Position numbers and translations under genes: made by a program | In this document: positions 7,020 through 9,803 of the stretch, piece by piece | How the letters are laid out: each line of letters begins with the position of its first letter | How positions within the stretch are numbered: position 1 is the first letter of the stretch | The notes under the pieces: generated by a model | What the model saw: only the letters and a program-made list of their open reading frames with translations | Databases searched by the model: none | What the model was told of the DNA's origin: nothing | NCBI GenBank assembly: GCA_001871755.1 | Contig: MNXL01000267.1 | Coordinates: forward strand, 1 to 9,803 | DNA: 9,803 nt | Source: Anaerolineae bacterium CG2_30_64_16 | Lineage (GTDB): Bacteria; Chloroflexota; Anaerolineae; CG2-30-64-16 | Direction of reading: 5' to 3'

Positions 7020-8095
7020 GAATCTATGTGAGTGCGTGCATCTTGAAGAACCCATTGAAATTCGGATTGATCGGTTGTGGACGGGTGGCCCCTCGGCACG
7101 CTCAGTCTATCAGCGAATTGCCGGGGGCGACCCTGGTGGCAGTTGCGGACATCAAGACCTCGCGGGCGGATCGGTTCGCGCAGGAGCACGACGCCCTGGC
7201 CTATGCAGACTATCGTCAGTTACTGGATCGTCCCGACATCGACGTCGTCAACATCTGCACACCGAGCGGTCTCCATGCGGCGATGGCGATCGAGGCGATG
7301 ACGGCAGGCAAGGATGTGGTCGTCGAGAAGCCGATGGCGCTGTCGTTAGAAGACGCCAACCGGATGATCGGTGTGGCGCGCGCGACGGGCAGGAAGCTCA
7401 GTGTGGTGCTGCAAAATCGGTACAACCCGCCGATGCAGGAGCTGCGGAGGGTGGTCGATAGCGGTCGGTTGGGGCGGCTGTTGCTCGGCAATGTCACCGT
7501 CCGCTGGTATCGACCGCAGGCCGACTACGAGGACGAATGGCACGGTACCCGGGCCATGGACGGCGGCGCGTTAATGAATCAGTCGATCCATCACATCGAC
7601 GCGCTCCAGTGGTTCATGGGGCCGCCGGCGAGCGTCTTCGCCTACACGGCCACCCTGGCGCATCAGATAGAAGTCGAGGATACCGGTGTAGCCGTGATCC
7701 GCTTCCGGGGCGGCGGCATGGGCGCCGTCGAAGGCTCGACCATTACCTACCCGCAGAACCTGGAGGGATCACTGGCGCTGTTTGGCGAACGGGGCTCCCT
7801 GAAGGTGGGGGGCACTGCGCTCAACCGCAAGGTGCTCTGGAAGATCCAGGGGGAGCTGGAGCTCGAGCACGAGTTGCTCACCCACGACCAGGTTGATCCG
7901 CCGTCGGTCTACGGCGCCAGTCACAAGGCCGTGATTGCGGACATGATCGCGGCTATCCGGGAGGACCGGGAGCCGCAAACCGGTGGCCCGGAAGCGCGCA
8001 AGTCGGTCGCCCTGGTGCTGGCGATGTACGAGTCGGCGCGCACAGGGCAGCCGGTCGATATGACGAACGGCATCTGGAACGGAGATCATGTGTAG
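7016..8095 (+). CDS. Gfo/Idh/MocA-family NAD(P)-dependent sugar dehydrogenase (WbpB/WlbA-like)
   Basis: A 359-residue oxidoreductase. The Rossmann nucleotide-binding loop is FGLIGCGRVAPRH (16-28), followed by VAVAD, the substrate-side VNICTPSGLH, and the family hallmark EKP (E104-K105-P106). The C-terminal domain has RYNPP, then DGGALMNQSIHHID with D182 and H192, the catalytic-type motif of sugar 3-dehydrogenases. The RYNPP and WHGT...NQSIHHID blocks recall WlbA/WbpB, which oxidise UDP-GlcNAc uronic acid at C3. In-context partners are the aminotransferase at 145 and the acyltransferase at 8088. Start: ATG 7016 gives a 4-base ATGA overlap with the previous gene and places the Rossmann fold near the N-terminus; an earlier in-frame ATG at 6950 lies deep inside the upstream gene and is unlikely. 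No clear Shine-Dalgarno, consistent with coupling. Family sure, substrate inferred. Confidence 0.93.
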   Translation: MRIYVSACILKNPLKFGLIGCGRVAPRHAQSISELPGATLVAVADIKTSRADRFAQEHDALAYADYRQLLDRPDIDVVNICTPSGLHAAMAIEAMTAGKDVVVEKPMALSLEDANRMIGVARATGRKLSVVLQNRYNPPMQELRRVVDSGRLGRLLLGNVTVRWYRPQADYEDEWHGTRAMDGGALMNQSIHHIDALQWFMGPPASVFAYTATLAHQIEVEDTGVAVIRFRGGGMGAVEGSTITYPQNLEGSLALFGERGSLKVGGTALNRKVLWKIQGELELEHELLTHDQVDPPSVYGASHKAVIADMIAAIREDREPQTGGPEARKSVALVLAMYESARTGQPVDMTNGIWNGDHV

Positions 8096-8792
8096 CGACA
8101 CCTGGCAGATCTACCCCAATGTCCGGCTCGGCGAGGGCGCGATCCTGGGCCACTACGTGATCATCGGCGAACCGCCGCGTGGCGCCGTGGCGGGCGAGCT
8201 GCCCACGGCCATCGGCCCGGGCGCGGTGATCCGCTCTCATACGGTGATCTACGCGGGCAACAGGATCGGCGCGCAGTTCCAGACCGGCCACGGCGTGCTG
8301 ATCCGGGAAGCGAACGAGATCGGGGACGACGTGAGCATCGGCACACACTCGATCGTCGAGCACCACGTGGTGATCGGGAACCGGGTGCGCATCCACTCCA
8401 ACGTGTTCCTCCCCGAATACACCATTCTGGAGGAAGGCGCCTGGGTAGGACCGTGTGTCGTCTTCACCAACGCCCTGTATCCCCTCAGCCCCGGCGCGAA
8501 GGAGAACCTGAGAGGCCCGCATCTGCTGCCTGGCGCCAAGATCGGCGCCAACGCGACCCTGCTGCCCGGGGTTGTCATCGGCCGGGATGCATTGGTGGGC
8601 GCGGGCGCGGTGGTGGTGCACGATGTGCCTGATGGCAAGGTGGTGGTGGGGAACCCCGCGCGCGTGATCAAGGATGTGGCCGAAATCGACGCCTATGCCC
8701 TGGAAAGGTATCTTCTCGACGATCCTGGAGCCGTCGCCGGTCGTCACGGTGGCTCGGTTACCGACCGGCCAAAACATGCCCTCGGAAGCTGA
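8088..8792 (+). CDS. Left-handed beta-helix (hexapeptide) acyltransferase, WbpD/sugar N-acetyltransferase-like
   Basis: A 234-residue hexapeptide-repeat enzyme predicted to acetylate an amino sugar nucleotide with acetyl-CoA in the cytoplasm, working as a trimer as the family does. Imperfect [LIV]-G-x(4) turns run from about residue 8 to 205 (for example VRLGEGAILGHYVIIG, EIGDDVSIGTHSIV, KIGANATLLPGVVIG, ALVGAGAVVVHDVPD). The loop EPPRGAVAGELPTA interrupts early coils; TGHGVLIR (66-73) and WVGPCVVFTN are conserved-looking, and VVGNPARVIKD closes the helix as in sugar N-acetyltransferases. The C-terminal 30 or so residues are a non-helix tail. ATG 8088 overlaps the dehydrogenase stop by 8 bases, with GGAG at 8081-8084, a somewhat tight spacing. 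Adjacent to a WbpB-type dehydrogenase, it most likely acetylates the 3-amino group made by the aminotransferase; serine- or other sugar-acetylation cannot be excluded. Confidence 0.92.
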   Translation: MCSDTWQIYPNVRLGEGAILGHYVIIGEPPRGAVAGELPTAIGPGAVIRSHTVIYAGNRIGAQFQTGHGVLIREANEIGDDVSIGTHSIVEHHVVIGNRVRIHSNVFLPEYTILEEGAWVGPCVVFTNALYPLSPGAKENLRGPHLLPGAKIGANATLLPGVVIGRDALVGAGAVVVHDVPDGKVVVGNPARVIKDVAEIDAYALERYLLDDPGAVAGRHGGSVTDRPKHALGS

Positions 8793-8815
8793 GAAATCTG
8801 CCAATGCCAGATTTC
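8793..8815. repeat. Hairpin directly after the acyltransferase stop (GAAATCTG/CAGATTTC)
   Basis: GAAATCTG (8793-8800) and CAGATTTC (8808-8815) form a perfect 8-bp stem with a 7-base loop, beginning one base after the stop codon. No T-run follows, so it is only a weak candidate for a transcription terminator. It could also protect the mRNA 3' end. Confidence 0.5.
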
Positions 8816-8843
8816 CCATGAAACGGACGCGACAAGCGGGTCC

Positions 8844-8914
8844 GCCCGACCGTGAACGGATCGGGCTACGAAGTGAAAGGCCCTTCGGGCCTCAAAGTCA
8901 GCCCCAGCGGGGCT
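8844..8914. repeat. Row of three compact GC-rich hairpins
   Basis: Three stem-loops follow each other: GCCCGACCG-TGAA-CGG(A)TCGGGC at 8844-8866 (one bulged A); AGGCCC-TTC-GGGCCT at 8878-8892; and AGCCCC-AGC-GGGGCT at 8900-8914. The last two have perfect 6-bp stems with 3-base loops. None is followed by a T-run. The CCCTTCGGG core of the middle one matches the 4188-4273 repeat. Confidence 0.6.
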
Positions 8915-8915
8915 T

Positions 8916-8978
8916 ACATGTCGTAGCCGGATGGCTTGCAGCCTCCGGCGGGCCAGGTTGGCCACGAATGTGACATGT
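8916..8978 (+). other. Possible three-way-junction RNA structure upstream of the DUF2079 gene
   Basis: ACATGTCGTA (8916-8925) can pair with TGTGACATGT (8969-8978): ten pairs, two of them G-U. Inside lie two hairpins: GCCGGA(T)GGC/GCCTCCGGC at 8926-8949 with a TTGCA loop, and a small GGCC-AGGTT-GGCC at 8951-8963. Together they would give a closed three-way junction ending 32 bases before ATG 9011. It does not match a riboswitch or tRNA I can name. The downstream arm TGACATGTCA (8971-8980) is itself a perfect palindrome and could instead be a DNA operator. Confidence 0.4.
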
Positions 8979-9010
8979 CAAGGAAGATGCCGCGTCCCGG
9001 TGGACCAGTG

Positions 9011-9803
9011 ATGAACAAATCTCGAAAAATCCTCCAACCGGCGGCGTTGCTCCTGGCGCTGATGCTGGCCTTCACCGTTTGGTTCTCGGCCTATAGCATC
9101 CGCCTGCACGACGCGCATCTGACACACAAGTCCGACCTCGGCCAGATGGATCTCGCCATCTGGAACACGGCGCACGGCCGCTTCCTTCAGGAGATGCGCG
9201 GCGACAGGGTCAGCACCCGGCTCACCGATCACTTCGAGCCGATCTTTCTGCCGGTGTCTCTGGTTTTCTGGCTGTGGGATGACGTGCGCGCGCTATTGGT
9301 CCTGCAGGCCGCGGCATTGGCCAGCGCGGCCTGGCCGCTATTCCTGCTGGCTCGGCACAAACTGCGGGCTTGTGGCTTGAACAAGGGGACCGAATGGGCC
9401 GCGCTGGTTTTGGGGGTGGCCTATCTGCTGGTCCCCGCGCTCCAGGCCGCGGCGGTCGCCGAGTTTCACGCGCTGCCGTTGGCGCCCCCGCTGATCGCCT
9501 GGGCGTTGTGGGCGACGGAACGCCGGCAGTGGGGCCGGTTCGTCCTCGCCGCAGCGTTGTTGATGGCTGTTCAGGAGGGGACCGCGCTGCTCGGCGCGAT
9601 GGTCGGTGTCTATGCCGCATGGGTCGCCGTGCGGAGGACTGGGGCTGACGCAACCAGCGACCGGCATTCGACCGCGTCGGCGCGCTGGCCGGGCGTCCTG
9701 GTGGGACTGCTTGTCTTTCTGGGTGGCCTGGTGTGGTTCTACGTGGCGACATTTGTGATCATCCCGCCCCACGCCGCGCTCGCCCACGGCCTGGATCAAA
9801 CCC
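9011..9803 (+). CDS. DUF2079-like polytopic membrane protein (GT-C-like), 3' end cut by the window
   Basis: An open frame of 264 codons with no stop before the window edge. Residues 10-29 form a hydrophobic helix after a basic N-terminus (NKSRK), and several more helices follow (about 78-110, 127-143, 148-165, 172-190, 222-245). The exposed loop after helix 1 carries DLGQMDLAIWNTAHG (42-56) and DHFEPIF (73-79), which match the conserved aspartate and HF-P-I pattern of DUF2079 membrane proteins, thought to resemble GT-C glycosyltransferases that use polyprenyl-linked sugars outside the membrane. Family members are usually well over 400 residues, so roughly half is missing. Start: ATG 9011, with GGTGGA (8999-9004) upstream; in-frame GTG 9008 and ATG 8987 are alternatives. 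It lies after the hairpin-rich spacer, so it may have its own transcription unit. Family call good, function inferred. Confidence 0.82.
   Translation, partial: MNKSRKILQPAALLLALMLAFTVWFSAYSIRLHDAHLTHKSDLGQMDLAIWNTAHGRFLQEMRGDRVSTRLTDHFEPIFLPVSLVFWLWDDVRALLVLQAAALASAAWPLFLLARHKLRACGLNKGTEWAALVLGVAYLLVPALQAAAVAEFHALPLAPPLIAWALWATERRQWGRFVLAAALLMAVQEGTALLGAMVGVYAAWVAVRRTGADATSDRHSTASARWPGVLVGLLVFLGGLVWFYVATFVIIPPHAALAHGLDQT

Noticed and set aside
7953..8819. Long open frame on the - strand, 288 codons
   Set aside because: Antisense to the end of the dehydrogenase and to the acyltransferase; repeated DxH-like patterns come from the complement of hexapeptide-repeat codons.
8674..8973. Open frame of 99 codons across the end of the acyltransferase and the hairpin spacer
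   Set aside because: Half lies out of frame inside the acyltransferase and the rest reads through hairpins.

Overview
The window is GC-rich, almost wholly coding, and every supported gene lies on the + strand. The content is typical of a cell-surface polysaccharide / glycan assembly locus: a PLP sugar aminotransferase, a family-2 and a family-4 glycosyltransferase, an alkaline-phosphatase-superfamily phosphohydrolase, a polytopic membrane protein of the flippase-like LPG_synthase_TM family, a Gfo/Idh/MocA sugar dehydrogenase, a left-handed beta-helix acyltransferase, and the start of a DUF2079-type GT-C-like membrane protein. Gene style and intergenic repeats (CCCTTCGGG hairpins, a CACAAAG-type inverted repeat) remind me of Chloroflexota-like or other environmental GC-rich bacteria. 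That assignment is an impression from the sequence; no marker gene is present to confirm it.

Layout. 145-2345: aminotransferase and GT2, coupled by a GTGA overlap. 2346-2878: a 533-base gene-free stretch packed with inverted repeats, including a MITE-like element built on an 8-base periodic motif and a long hairpin that runs into the start of the next gene. 2879-4120: GT4. 4121-4305: a spacer with a good sigma-70-type promoter followed by a perfect 19-bp inverted repeat. 4306-8792: a tightly coupled run (phosphohydrolase, LPG_synthase_TM protein, dehydrogenase, acyltransferase; overlaps of 1, 4 and 8 bases). 8793-9010: a spacer that is a series of hairpins ending in a possible three-way junction. 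9011 to the window end: a DUF2079-like membrane protein, cut by the window edge.

How the genes fit together. The aminotransferase, the dehydrogenase and the acyltransferase are the three enzyme types of the oxidise - aminate - acetylate route (WbpB/WbpE/WbpD-type chemistry) that makes 3-acetamido or 2,3-diacetamido uronic acid nucleotide sugars; here the aminotransferase is about 5.7 kb away from the other two. The GT2 enzyme, with two C-terminal membrane helices, looks like a polyprenyl-phosphate glycosyltransferase. The GT4 enzyme would extend a lipid-linked glycan, and the DUF2079 protein may use a polyprenyl-linked sugar outside the membrane. The phosphohydrolase and the membrane protein overlap by one base and may act as a pair. 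No known mobile enzyme, CRISPR array, tRNA or rRNA was seen.
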